The position numbers were made by a program, and so were the translations under genes. From Methylobacterium sp. J-070 (GTDB lineage Bacteria > Pseudomonadota > Alphaproteobacteria > Rhizobiales > Beijerinckiaceae): a stretch of 52,472 bases of DNA. The notes beneath the pieces were generated by a model that had not been told where the DNA came from, ran no database searches, and saw nothing but the letters and a program-made list of their open reading frames with translations. Shown piece after piece: positions 17,893 to 25,989 of this stretch (position 1 is its first letter; the number at the start of each line of letters is the position of its first letter). The DNA is taken from assembly GCF_022829385.1 (NCBI RefSeq), contig NZ_JAKSXX010000287.1, positions 1 to 52,472 of the forward strand. The letters run 5' to 3'.

Positions 17893-18141
17893 CCGATTGC
17901 GGATCTCGCCCGGCTGGTCCTGCCCGCGAAGGTCGACGACACGGGCTTCGACACGCCCTGGCTCAACGCACGCCTCCGGGTGCGGGGCGTCGACCGCGGC
18001 TCGCGGGTCGCGGTGGCCACCGACGGCCTGCGCAGCTCCCGCGGCGAGGCCCGTGACGCGCTGCTGCCGATGGTCCGGATGCGCTACGGCCACCCGGTCG
18101 AGACGATGACCACCGCCGAGATGCTCGACCGCCGGCGGTGA
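17893..18141 (+). pseudogene. Possible gene remnant without start codon
   Basis: About 82 codons with strong G/C third positions and a protein-like composition (IADLARLVLPAKVDDTGF, WLNARLRVRGVDRGSRVAVA, MRYGHPVETMTTAEMLDRRR) end at a TGA at 18139-18141. No ATG, GTG or TTG with a ribosome site precedes the conserved-looking part, so it may be a 5'-truncated gene. The family was not recognised. It could also be chance coding bias in a GC-rich spacer. Confidence 0.3.
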
Positions 18142-18346
18142 GCGCGCGAAGCCCGGGCGCCGAGCATTCGCCGGGCCTTGGCGTCTACGGCCAAGCTCAG
18201 GCGAGACCAGTCCGCCGCCTTTCGCGGCTCTGCGGGACACGAACCGTCCGGCTGGTGTCGAAGCCGGCGCGAAAAACAGTGTCGCCCCGCGAACTTGCGG
18301 CCAGCGCGGCCGTTATGTCTCCAAACACGCCTCCGGAGGACAGATC

Positions 18347-18544
18347 ATGGCCAAGCACGAGATCCTCGGCTACTTCGAGCACCGCCGTGACGGCGCCTGG
18401 GTCTGCGTTCGGCCCTTCACCCTGACCACGCGGGATGCCAACATCGACATCCGTCAGGGCATGCGCTTCGACTACGGCAAGCGGATCGGCGGCGTCGACC
18501 TCGCCGAATACCTGGAGCGCCTGGGCTCGCAGTTCGGCTCCTGA
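18347..18544 (+). CDS. Small conserved-looking hypothetical protein, 65 aa
   Basis: 65 residues from an ATG preceded by GGAGGACAGATC, a strong ribosome site. The chain is soluble and mixed alpha/beta: EILGYFEHRRDGAWVCVRPF, TTRDANIDIRQGMRF, GVDLAEYLERLGSQFGS. It has no signal peptide and one cysteine. It ends just before a perfect 18-bp terminator stem, which supports expression as a single gene. No family or function was recognised. Confidence 0.7.
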   Translation: MAKHEILGYFEHRRDGAWVCVRPFTLTTRDANIDIRQGMRFDYGKRIGGVDLAEYLERLGSQFGS

Positions 18545-18557
18545 GCCACCGCCCGCG

Positions 18558-18597
18558 CGACCAACGGCGCCGGACCCCCGTCCGGCGCCGTTGGTCG
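18558..18597. terminator. Perfect 18-bp bidirectional terminator stem
   Basis: Bases 18558-18575 pair without mismatch with 18580-18597 around a CCCC loop. It lies 13 bases after the stop of the 65-aa gene and one base before the stop of the convergent SDR gene, so it can end both transcripts. Confidence 0.75.
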
Positions 18598-18598
18598 T

Positions 18599-19369
18599 TC
18601 AGGCCCCGCCCCATTGCATCGTCAGGCCGCCATCGACCACCAGGGTATGGCCGGTGACGTAGTCGGCCGCGCCCGAGGCCAGGTAGAGGATCGCACGGGC
18701 GATCTCCTCCGGCTGGCCGGCCCGGTGCCACGGGATCCGCTCCAGCGACCGGTCGAGCACCTCCGGCTTCTCGAAGCGGTCGGCGGTCATCGGGGTCTCG
18801 ATCAGGCCCGGGGCGACGTTGTTGACGTTGATCCGATCCTCGGCGAGTTCCCGGGACAGGGAGCGGCACAGGGAGCCGAGCCCCGCCTTCGACATGCCGT
18901 AGGGGGCGCTCTCCGGGGTCGGCAGGTGCTGGGCCACGGAGGAGACGAACACGATCTTGCCGTTCCCGCCCTGCGCCTTGCGCATCTTGATGAACGGCCG
19001 GGCGCAGAACAGCGGCCCCATCAGGTTCACCCGCAGGATCCGCTCCAGCAGCGCGTCGTCCATCTCGGCGACCGGCACGCCGCTCATCGCCTGCCCGGCA
19101 TTGGCCACCAGCACGTCGAGGGTGCCGAACTCGCTGCCGATCCGGTCGAAGGCGGCCGTGACGGCGGCCGGGTCGCCGACATCGAGCTGCAGCACCAGAG
19201 CCCGGCGCCCGGCGGCCTCCACCCGGGCGGCGGTCTCGCGGATGCCCGCCGCGTCGGTGTGGTAGGTGATCGCCACGTCGGCACCTTCGCGGGCGAACAG
19301 CTCCGCGGTCGCCTGCCCGATCCCGGAATCGGCTCCGGTGATCAGGACACGGGTGTCGGTCAATGTCAT
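18599..19369 (-). CDS. SDR family NAD(P)-dependent oxidoreductase
   Basis: 256 residues from the ATG at 19367-19369; upstream in-frame sequence is Arg/Pro-rich and non-homologous. The Rossmann start VLITGADSGIGQATAELFA binds the dinucleotide. The NAG motif is in LVANAGQ. The active-site Ser is in VFVSSVAQH and the catalytic Tyr-Lys pair in YGMSKAGL. The C-terminus GHTLVVDGGLTMQWGGA is typical of glucose 1-dehydrogenase/3-oxoacyl-ACP-reductase-like classical SDRs. The substrate is not evident. It is transcribed divergently from a TetR regulator at 19536, which probably controls it. Confidence 0.88.
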   Translation of the reverse strand: MTLTDTRVLITGADSGIGQATAELFAREGADVAITYHTDAAGIRETAARVEAAGRRALVLQLDVGDPAAVTAAFDRIGSEFGTLDVLVANAGQAMSGVPVAEMDDALLERILRVNLMGPLFCARPFIKMRKAQGGNGKIVFVSSVAQHLPTPESAPYGMSKAGLGSLCRSLSRELAEDRINVNNVAPGLIETPMTADRFEKPEVLDRSLERIPWHRAGQPEEIARAILYLASGAADYVTGHTLVVDGGLTMQWGGA

Positions 19370-19535
19370 CGTGCGGGTCTCGCAGGCGCGCCGCGGTCGC
19401 GGCCGGATGCCGGGGCAATGGGTGCCGCCCGACCCGGTTCCGCACGCGCGCACCGGCCGCAGGCGCCCCCGGGGCGGAACCCGCGTCCGGCTCCCGCCTT
19501 TGACGCTCCGCGGCCGCATGGCCTACTGAGGACCC

Positions 19536-20165
19536 ATGTCCCTCGATGACACGATGCCACGGTGCGCGGAGGAGAGCGCGCCCGACACGCGCAGCCGCAT
19601 CCTGGCGACCGCGGACGCGTATTTCCGCGAGATCGGCTACCAGAAGACGACGGTGGCGGACATCGCCCGGACGCTGAAGATGAGCCCGGCCAACGTCTAC
19701 CGCTTCTTCGAGTCGAAGAAGGCGATCAACGAGGCGGTGCTGGAGCGCCTGATCGGCGAGGTCGAGGCGCTGATCTCGGAGATCGCCGACCGGCCGGGCC
19801 TCGACGCCACCGCGCGGCTCGTGGCGGCGATCGAGACCCTGCACCGCGACTGTACCCGGCGCTGCGACGCGTTCCCCCGCCTGCACGAGATGATCGAGGC
19901 GGCGATGGCGGAGAGCTGGGAGGTCTGCCGCCACCACGTCGCCCGGATCACCGCCGGGTTCGAGCGGATCATCCGCGACGGCGTGGCGCGCGGCGCGTTC
20001 GAGGCGGAGGATCCCGCCGAGGCGGCAGCCTGCATCCACGCCGCGATCGCCCGCTACACGCATCCGGTGCTGGTGGGGAAGTCGCCGCTCCAGCCCGTGC
20101 CGCCCGTGGAGGCCATGACGGCGTTCCTGCTGCGGAGCTTGGCGCCGACGGGATCTCGGCCTTAG
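19536..20165 (+). CDS. TetR family transcriptional regulator
   Basis: 209 residues. The N-terminal HTH is clear at residues ~20-65: SRILATADAYFREIGYQKTT, VADIARTLKMSPANVYRFF, ESKKAINEAVLERLI. The remainder is an alpha-helical ligand-binding/dimer domain (EMIEAAMAESWEVC, FERIIRDGVARGAFE), of the TetR_C type seen in AcrR-like repressors. Cysteines at ~109, 113, 130 and in AAACIH are noted but of unknown use. It faces away from the SDR gene across 166 bases, so a shared operator there is the simplest model; no clear palindrome was identified. Confidence 0.88.
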   Translation: MSLDDTMPRCAEESAPDTRSRILATADAYFREIGYQKTTVADIARTLKMSPANVYRFFESKKAINEAVLERLIGEVEALISEIADRPGLDATARLVAAIETLHRDCTRRCDAFPRLHEMIEAAMAESWEVCRHHVARITAGFERIIRDGVARGAFEAEDPAEAAACIHAAIARYTHPVLVGKSPLQPVPPVEAMTAFLLRSLAPTGSRP

Positions 20166-20474
20166 CGTTTTCTATCCGATGCGGATCACGAAGCGCGACG
20201 CGCGCTCCTTCCTCTTGCGGGGAGGGGATGCGCGCCCAGACCGTCGCGCGTGATCCCATTCAAACCGAAAATGCTCTGGGGGGGCGGCGGCGAGGCCCCG
20301 GTCCGTCTGCAGTCCGGCCGTGCCCGCGGCGGGAAACGCACCCCCGAGGTCCCGCCGTGCCGCGACGCGGCCGGAGACGGGGATCGACGAGGAGCGTCCG
20401 GCCGCTTCGGGTCCCGATCGTCACCGCCACGCCCGCGGCGGGCGATGGAGAGGCTGCCCCCCCGGGCGGCAGGC
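20166..20474. other. Intergenic spacer between convergent genes
   Basis: This region separates the TetR gene from the DUF1330 gene, which converge. It contains G-rich runs and an imperfect repeat around 20200-20230, but no clear terminator stem, RNA gene or protein gene. Confidence 0.3.
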
Positions 20475-20819
20475 CTACTCGGAAGCCGGCCCCGCCTCCG
20501 GCGCCGGCTCGGAGGCGCTCGGCTGCGGGCCGTCGTAGCCCTCGATCACCAGGATCTCGGCCTCGACGCCGCCCCGCTGCTTGGCCTTGGCGGCCTGGTA
20601 GAGGTCGGAGTTCCAGCAGGCGAGGGCGTCGGCGTAGCTCGGGAACTCGATCACCACGTTGCGCGACCGCGCCGGGCCCATCACCGCCTCGTGGGCGCCG
20701 CCGCGCACGAGGAAGCGGCCGCCATGCTTGGCGAAGGCGGCGCCGTTGGCCGCCACGTAGTCCTTGTAGGCCTCCGCGTCGCGGACATCGACCCGCGCGA
20801 TCCAGTAGCCCTTCGTCAT
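20475..20819 (-). CDS. DUF1330 domain protein
   Basis: 114 residues from the ATG at 20817-20819, with GAGGAGACGCAGC upstream as ribosome site. The chain matches the dimeric alpha/beta-barrel DUF1330 family: GYWIARVDVRDAEAYKDYVA, FLVRGGAHEAVMGPARSRNV, VIEFPSYADALACWNSDLYQ. The last ~20 residues are a Pro/Ala/Glu-rich tail. The family is small, cytoplasmic and of unknown enzymology. It follows pyrF on the same strand. Confidence 0.85.
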   Translation of the reverse strand: MTKGYWIARVDVRDAEAYKDYVAANGAAFAKHGGRFLVRGGAHEAVMGPARSRNVVIEFPSYADALACWNSDLYQAAKAKQRGGVEAEILVIEGYDGPQPSASEPAPEAGPASE

Positions 20820-20881
20820 GCTGCGTCTCCTCGTTGCGGGACGAAGTGGACTTGATCCGGCCGAAGGCAATGCCGTCGGGT

Positions 20882-21574
20882 TCAGGCCAGCTCGGCCACG
20901 ATCGCCTGCGCCACGGCCCGGGGGTCCGCCGCGCCGGTGATCGGGCGCCCGACCACGACGTGGTCGATGCCGGCGCGCCGGGCATCCCGGGGGGTCATGA
21001 CCCGTTTCTGGTCGCCGGCCTCGGCGCCGGCGGGACGGATCCCCGGGGTGACGATCAGCCGGTCCGGCCCGACGACGCGCCGGACCGAGGCCGCCTCGGC
21101 CGCCGAGCAGACGAGCCCGTCGATGCCGATCTCCGCGGCCTGGGCGGCGCGCTGGGCGACCAGCTCCGCCACCGGCAGGGCGTAGCCGGCCTCCGCGGCG
21201 TCGGCATCGTCGTAGGAGGTGAGCACCGTCACGGCGAGGATCTTCAGGCCCGCGCCCTGGCCGCGGACCGCCGCCCGCATGGTCTGCGGGTAGGCGTGGA
21301 CGGTGAGGAAGGTGGCGCCCGAGCCGGAGGCCGAGCGCACGCCCTCCTCGACGGTGTTGCCGATGTCGTGGAGCTTCAGGTCGAGGAACACCTTGAGGCC
21401 GCGCGCCGCCAGCCGCTCGGCGAGCGCCAGCCCGCCCGCGTAGCCCAGACGGTAGCCGATCTTGTAGAAGGTCGCGGCGTCGCCGATCCGGTCGATCAGC
21501 GCCTCGGCCTCGGGCACGCCGGGCAGATCGAGGGCGACGATCAGGCGGTCGCGGGGGTCGGCAATCTCGGTCAT
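20882..21574 (-). CDS. pyrF: Orotidine 5'-phosphate decarboxylase
   Basis: 230 residues, the usual length for the bacterial enzyme that converts OMP to UMP in the last step of pyrimidine synthesis. The catalytic Asp-Lys-Asp array is in VFLDLKLHDIGNTV. Other landmarks are LIVALDLPGVPEAE at the N-terminus, LTSYDDADAA, GLVCSAAEAASVR and the phosphate loop in VTPGIRPAGAEAGDQ and VVGRPITGAADP. The ATG at 21572-21574 was chosen over an upstream in-frame start because the family begins at this point. Confidence 0.95.
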   Translation of the reverse strand: MTEIADPRDRLIVALDLPGVPEAEALIDRIGDAATFYKIGYRLGYAGGLALAERLAARGLKVFLDLKLHDIGNTVEEGVRSASGSGATFLTVHAYPQTMRAAVRGQGAGLKILAVTVLTSYDDADAAEAGYALPVAELVAQRAAQAAEIGIDGLVCSAAEAASVRRVVGPDRLIVTPGIRPAGAEAGDQKRVMTPRDARRAGIDHVVVGRPITGAADPRAVAQAIVAELA

Positions 21575-21638
21575 CGGCGCGTCCTCGGGGGTCGCGGCAC
21601 GGATCACGGCCCGGCGATCGCTGTCAATGCGGTGGAGG

Positions 21639-21911
21639 TCAGACCCGCTTGGCCGCCTTGGCCCGGTCCGGTCCGCGCGGGGCACCCCTGGCCAGTGCCT
21701 CGTTCATGCGCGTCTGCCAGCCTGGACCGCCGGCCTTGTAGGCGGCGAGCACGTCGGGATCGACCCGCAACGAGATCGCGATGCCGCGGGCCGCGGTCCT
21801 CGCCTCATCGGCGCGCTCGCTGAGCGCGGCCGCGAGATCCGCCGGCAGGCCTTCGGGCCCGAGCCGCATCCCTGCCAATTGTTCGGGCGTCAATGCGGGG
21901 TTGTCGGACAC
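21639..21911 (-). CDS. brnA: BrnA family antitoxin
   Basis: 90 residues from the GTG at 21909-21911. The C-terminal half holds the BrnA ribbon-helix-helix region: ISLRVDPDVLAAYKAGGPG, WQTRMNEALARG. Antitoxins of this family bind BrnT and repress the brnTA promoter as a dimer. The GTG lies inside the 3' end of the upstream brnT frame, a 22-base overlap typical of the BrnT-BrnA order. The coding sequence appears intact, whereas the toxin frame contains a stop. Confidence 0.85.
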   Translation of the reverse strand: MSDNPALTPEQLAGMRLGPEGLPADLAAALSERADEARTAARGIAISLRVDPDVLAAYKAGGPGWQTRMNEALARGAPRGPDRAKAAKRV

Positions 21912-22201
21912 CTATTCCCAATCCTCCTGCGGGCTTCATAGATCGATCTCTCCGTCCGGTTGGCACGGCGGACGCTCACGATGTCGAACGCTTCGGTTCC
22001 CGGCGGCGAGACGATCACCACCACGACGGCCTCGCCGAACCGAGTCCCGATCAGCAGGTACCGGGTGCGACCTGTACGGCTCGGCTTCGTGGGCGCAGTC
22101 GCGTACCGGTTGAACCTGAAAGCCGCCTCGAAGTGTGCCGGATCGAATCCGTGCTAGGCGATGTTGGCCGACCGTCTCGGCTCCTGCGCGATGAACTTCA
22201 C
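21890..22201 (-). pseudogene. brnT: BrnT family toxin gene interrupted by in-frame TAG
   Basis: A frame of 104 codons runs from a GTG at 22199-22201 to a TGA at 21890-21892 with a single TAG at 22154-22156 (codon 16). The translation matches BrnT end to end: VKFIAQEPRRSANIA, stop, HGFDPAHFEAAFRF, RTRYLLIGTRFGEAVVVVIV, FDIVSVRRANRTERSIYEAR. In BrnT proteins the stop position is usually Lys (N-x-A-K-H-G), so one A-to-T change explains it. BrnT is a small RelE-like ribonuclease. As written the toxin would be a 15-residue peptide, leaving BrnA alone. No upstream or internal restart looks likely, since the remaining frame lacks a well-placed start. Confidence 0.75.
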
Positions 22202-22264
22202 GGATCGGGAGATATACGTGAGTCGCGCGTGCGACGCGGCATCCCCGTCGACGCGGCCCCCGCC

Positions 22265-22888
22265 TTACCCCGCCAGCACCCGCGCCACCTCCGCCTTCAG
22301 CACCGGCAGCAGCTCCGCCTCGAACCAGGGCTCGCGCTTGAGCCAGCCGTTGTTGCGCCAGGACGGGTGGGGGAGGGGCAGGACCCGGGGACGCCGCGGC
22401 TCGGCGAGGATCGCCCGCCAGCGCCGCACCGTGCCGGTGAGGCCGCCCTCGGGCCGGCCCAGATGCCAGGCCTGCGCGTACTGGCCGATCACCAGGATCA
22501 GGTCGAGGTTCGGCAGGCCGGCGAACAGCTCGGCGCGCCAGCGCTCGGCGCATTCCCGGCGCGGCGGCCGGTCGCCGCCCTTGGCGTCGAGGCCGGGGAA
22601 GCAGGCGCCCATCGGCACGATGGCGACCTTGGCGGGATCGTAGAACCGCCCCGCGTCGAGGCCGAGCCAGGCCCGCAGCCGGACGCCCGACGGGTCCATG
22701 AACGGCATGCCGGTGCTGTGGGCGCGCGTCCCCGGGGCCTGGCTGGCGATGCAGAGGCGTGCGCCGGCGCTGCCCTGCACGATCGGCCGGGGCTCCTGGG
22801 GCAGGGGCGGGCCGTAGAGCGGGCTGTCCCGGCAGAGGCGGCAGGCGCGCAGCCGGGCGGCGGTGTCGTCGAAGAGGGCGGCGGACAT
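22265..22888 (-). CDS. Uracil-DNA glycosylase superfamily protein
   Basis: 207 residues. It has the UDG fold motifs: CRLCRDSPLYGPPLP near the N-terminus, ARLCIASQAPGTRAHSTGMP (motif 1 region), FYDPAKVAIVPMGACFPG, LILVIGQYAQAWHLG and the second loop LPLPHPSWRNNGW, with the His-Pro-Ser of motif 2. Four N-terminal-to-central cysteines (C17, C20 and others) are fewer than in the 4Fe-4S classes, so this is one of the less-studied subfamilies annotated simply as UDG family. The likely role is removal of damaged bases or a related nucleic-acid function. Confidence 0.8.
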   Translation of the reverse strand: MSAALFDDTAARLRACRLCRDSPLYGPPLPQEPRPIVQGSAGARLCIASQAPGTRAHSTGMPFMDPSGVRLRAWLGLDAGRFYDPAKVAIVPMGACFPGLDAKGGDRPPRRECAERWRAELFAGLPNLDLILVIGQYAQAWHLGRPEGGLTGTVRRWRAILAEPRRPRVLPLPHPSWRNNGWLKREPWFEAELLPVLKAEVARVLAG

Positions 22889-22914
22889 CGTCCCGAGATG
22901 GCACCGCCCCGGGC

Positions 22915-22950
22915 AAAAAAGAAACGGCGCGGTGTCGCGCCGCGCCGTTG
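22915..22950 (-). terminator. Rho-independent terminator of the molybdenum hydroxylase operon
   Basis: On the minus strand a 10-bp GC stem (22940-22949 with 22923-22932) is followed by the T-rich run TTTCTTTTTT (22922-22913). It lies ~75 bases beyond the stop of the gene at 23025-25220. Confidence 0.8.
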
Positions 22951-23024
22951 TCAGTCGGGTCTCTTGCCTTGGGGGAAGGCCCCCGCGTCTTACGCCGCCG
23001 AAGGCCGGCTGAACGTGCGTTTCC

Positions 23025-25220
23025 TCACGCGCCCTTCACGCCGGAGAGGTCGAGGGGCAGCGAGCGCAGGCGCCGGCCGGTGGCGGCGAAGACCGCGTTG
23101 GCGATCGCCGGGCCCAGCACGGGCACGCCCGGCTCGCCGATCCCGGTCGGCGCCGTCCGGCTCGGCACGATGTGCACCTCGACCTTCGGCATCTCGCTCA
23201 TGCGGGTCGGCGCGTAGGCGTCGAAATTGCGCTCCTGCACGCGGCCATCCTTCAGGGTGATGCGGTTCCGCAGCACCGACGACAGGGCGAAGCCCACCGC
23301 CCCCTCGACCTGCGCGCGGATCACGTCCGGGTTGACCGGGACGCCGACATCCACCGCCGCGACGATCCGGTTCACCCGGATCCCCGCATCCTGCGCCGTG
23401 ACGTCGGCCACCATGGCGACGTAGGAGCCGAAGGATTCGTGCACCGCCACCCCGAGGCCGCGGCCCTGATCCTGCGGCTTGGCACTCCACCCGGCCTTGT
23501 CGGCGGCGAGCCTCAGCACCCCGGCGAGCCGGGGCGCCTGAGTCAGGAGCGACAGCCGGTACGCCACCGGATCGACATCGGCGGCGTGCGCCAGCTCGTC
23601 GATCATCACCTCCATCACGTGGGCCGTGTGGCTATGGCCGACCGAGCGCCACCACAGGACCGGCACGCCCTCGCGGGCGTTGTGGACGCCGAACCGGTAG
23701 GCCGGAAGCGCGTAGGGCGTGTCGGAGGCACCCTCGACGGTGGTGGCGTCGATGCCGTTCTTGACGATCATCGCCTCGAAGGGCGAGCCGATCATGATCG
23801 ACTTGCCGACCATCACGTGGTCCCAGCCGACCACCGCGCCCTTGCCGTCGATGCCGGCCCGGACCCTGTGCAGCACGGTGGGGCGGTAGTAGCCGCCGGC
23901 CATGTCGTCCTCGCGGGTCCAGACGAGGTGCACGGGGGTCTTCTCGCCGGACGCCTTCAGGACGGTGGCGGCCTCCGCGAGGTAGTCGGCGGTCGGGGTC
24001 GCCCGGCGCCCGAAGGAGCCGCCCGCCCAGTTGCTGTGGAGCCGGACCCGGTCGGGCGTCACCCCGAGGATCGCCGCCATGGTGGCCTGCTCGACGGTCT
24101 GGAACTGGAAGCCCGCGTAGACGTCGTAGCCGCCGTCGGCCGCCCGCTCGATCGTGGCGTTCAGGGGCTCCATCGCCGCGTGGGCGAGGTACGGGAAGGT
24201 GAACTCGGCCTCGATCACCTTGGCGGCGCCCTTGAGCGCCGCCTGCGGGTCGCCGCGCCCGGACGCCGTGAGGCCCGGACCCTTGGCGCGCTCCCGGTAC
24301 TCAGCCAGGATCGCCTCCGACGAGCGGGTCTCGGCGGTGCTGTCGTCCCAGGTCACCGCGAGCGCCTCGCGGCCCTTCATGGCCGACCACGTGTCCCGGG
24401 CGAGCACCGCCACGCCGGTCGGCACCTGCACCACGTCGACGACGCCCGCGACCCTGCGGGCGGCGGCCGCGTCGAAGGCCTTCACGGTGGCGCCGAAGCG
24501 CGGGGCGCGGGCCACCACGGCGGTCACCTGGCCGGGACGGCGGATGTCCAGGGAATAGACCGCCGTGCCGTCGGTCTTGGCGACGGAATCGAGGCGCGGC
24601 ACCGTCTGGCCGATCAGGCGCCACTCGCCCGGGTCCTTGAGCCGGGGCTCGGTGGGGACCGGCAGGGTGGCCGCCGAGGCCGCGAGCTCCCCGAACCGGG
24701 CCTGCCGCCCCGACGGCGCGTGGCGCACGACGCCCTCGGCCACGGTGATCTCGGAGACCGGAGCCTTCCAGCGGAAGGCCGCCTCCGCCATCAGCATCTC
24801 GCGGGCGGCCGCCCCGGCCTTGCGCAGCTGAAACCAGGAATTGGCCACCGCGGTGGAGCCGCCGGTGCCCTGGATCGGGCCCATCAGGCTGTTGTTGTAG
24901 AGCTTGGCGTCCGCGGGCGCGAACTCGGTGCGGACCTGCTTCCAGTCGGCGCCGAGTTCGTCGGCCAGGATCGTGGCGAGCCCGGTCGTGTTCCCCTGGC
25001 CCATGTCGAGGTGCTTGATCACCACCGTGACGGTGTCGTCCGCGCCGATCCGCACGAAGGCGTTGGGCTGTGCCTTGACGTCGGCGAGGTTGGGGCCGGT
25101 CGCCGCGCGGGCGGATTTCGGGTCGACCCGGAAGGCGACCACGAGGGCGCCGGCGCCGGCCAGGATCGTGCGGCGGCTGGGTCTGGCGGAGGGCGGGTTC
25201 GGTCGACGGGCGTTCAGCAT
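23025..25220 (-). CDS. Molybdopterin-binding aldehyde/isoquinoline oxidoreductase large subunit (IorB type)
   Basis: 731 residues. The N-terminus has a Tat-like signal (SRRTILAGAGALVVAF), so the enzyme is probably exported folded to the periplasm. The body is the xanthine dehydrogenase/aldehyde oxidase molybdopterin domain: VIKHLDMGQGNTTGLATILA, GTGGSTAVANSW, FTFPYLAHAAMEPLN, QTVEQATMAAILG, NWAGGSFGRR, RSVGHSHTAHVMEVMIDEL, and near the C-terminus GEPGVPVLGPAIANAVFAAT, where Glu is the expected catalytic base. The size and Tat signal fit the IorB/quinoline-type group, in which electrons pass to cytochrome c. The substrate is an aldehyde or N-heterocycle, not predictable further. It is transcribed with the iron-sulfur subunit upstream. 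Confidence 0.9.
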   Translation of the reverse strand: MLNARRPNPPSARPSRRTILAGAGALVVAFRVDPKSARAATGPNLADVKAQPNAFVRIGADDTVTVVIKHLDMGQGNTTGLATILADELGADWKQVRTEFAPADAKLYNNSLMGPIQGTGGSTAVANSWFQLRKAGAAAREMLMAEAAFRWKAPVSEITVAEGVVRHAPSGRQARFGELAASAATLPVPTEPRLKDPGEWRLIGQTVPRLDSVAKTDGTAVYSLDIRRPGQVTAVVARAPRFGATVKAFDAAAARRVAGVVDVVQVPTGVAVLARDTWSAMKGREALAVTWDDSTAETRSSEAILAEYRERAKGPGLTASGRGDPQAALKGAAKVIEAEFTFPYLAHAAMEPLNATIERAADGGYDVYAGFQFQTVEQATMAAILGVTPDRVRLHSNWAGGSFGRRATPTADYLAEAATVLKASGEKTPVHLVWTREDDMAGGYYRPTVLHRVRAGIDGKGAVVGWDHVMVGKSIMIGSPFEAMIVKNGIDATTVEGASDTPYALPAYRFGVHNAREGVPVLWWRSVGHSHTAHVMEVMIDELAHAADVDPVAYRLSLLTQAPRLAGVLRLAADKAGWSAKPQDQGRGLGVAVHESFGSYVAMVADVTAQDAGIRVNRIVAAVDVGVPVNPDVIRAQVEGAVGFALSSVLRNRITLKDGRVQERNFDAYAPTRMSEMPKVEVHIVPSRTAPTGIGEPGVPVLGPAIANAVFAATGRRLRSLPLDLSGVKGA

Positions 25221-25269
25221 GGCGGCGAGGCTCCGGTCGGGACCGCGGGGCGGGAGGGTCGGAGAAGGC

Positions 25270-25725
25270 TCAGGCGAGGCTGCGCGCGGCCTCGTGGATC
25301 GCCGCGCGGATGCGCTGGTAGGTGCCGCAGCGGCAGATGTTGCCGTCCATGGCGCCGTCGATGTCGGCGTCGCTGGGCCGGGCGTTGCCCGACAGGAGCC
25401 CGATCGCCGACATGATCTGGCCCGACTGGCAGTAGCCGCACTGCACCACGTCGAGCCGGCGCCACGCCGCCTGGACGGCCTCCGCGACCCGGCCCGACAC
25501 GCCCTCGATGGTGGTCACCTGCGCGGTGCCGACATCGCCCAGCCGGGTCTGGCAGGCGCGGACCGGCTGGCCGTCGAGATGGACCGTGCAGGCGCCGCAC
25601 TGGGCGATGCCGCAGCCGTACTTGGTTCCGGTGGCGTCGAGGCGGTCGCGCAATACCCAGAGCAGCGGCATGTCCGGGTCGGCGTCGATCGCGTGCGTGA
25701 CGCCGTTGACGGTGAGATTCGGCAT
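25270..25725 (-). CDS. (2Fe-2S)-binding small subunit (IorA type)
   Basis: 151 residues, typical length. It has a plant-type 2Fe-2S centre (Cys38, Cys43, Cys46, Cys58) in the segment KYGCGIAQCGACTVHLDG and a second centre in the helical domain (Cys96, Cys99, Cys131, Cys133; VVQCGYCQSGQIM and NICRCGTYQRIR). It passes electrons from the molybdenum cofactor of the large subunit to an external acceptor. It is the first gene of a two-gene operon. No signal peptide is present, so it would be exported with the Tat-tagged large subunit. Confidence 0.93.
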   Translation of the reverse strand: MPNLTVNGVTHAIDADPDMPLLWVLRDRLDATGTKYGCGIAQCGACTVHLDGQPVRACQTRLGDVGTAQVTTIEGVSGRVAEAVQAAWRRLDVVQCGYCQSGQIMSAIGLLSGNARPSDADIDGAMDGNICRCGTYQRIRAAIHEAARSLA

Positions 25726-25989
25726 GGTCGGCGACCCTCTCTCGACGCGTGCCCGGACGTCCCGGATCGCGGCACCGCCGCCGTCACCGGTCAGCGTAGG
25801 GCCCGCGCCGGGCCGCGCGATGTGCGGGACCGCACGTCGGACGGGGGCCGCACCGGACCTGCGACAGCCTGACGCCAGCCCGGATGCTTAAGATCCGACG
25901 GATCGCTGCAGCCGGTTCTTAACACATCCACCGCATCCTCATGGAGCCATCCCGAGCCGACCGAGCCACAGCCGAGTTTCAACACGCGC
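25726..25989. promoter_or_regulatory. Divergent promoter region, oxidoreductase operon and histidine kinase
   Basis: 264 bases separate two outward-facing genes. No clear operator palindrome was found. The AT-enriched stretch around 25880-25930 (GATGCTTAAGATCC, TTCTTAACAC) is the likely promoter core of the kinase. Confidence 0.35.
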
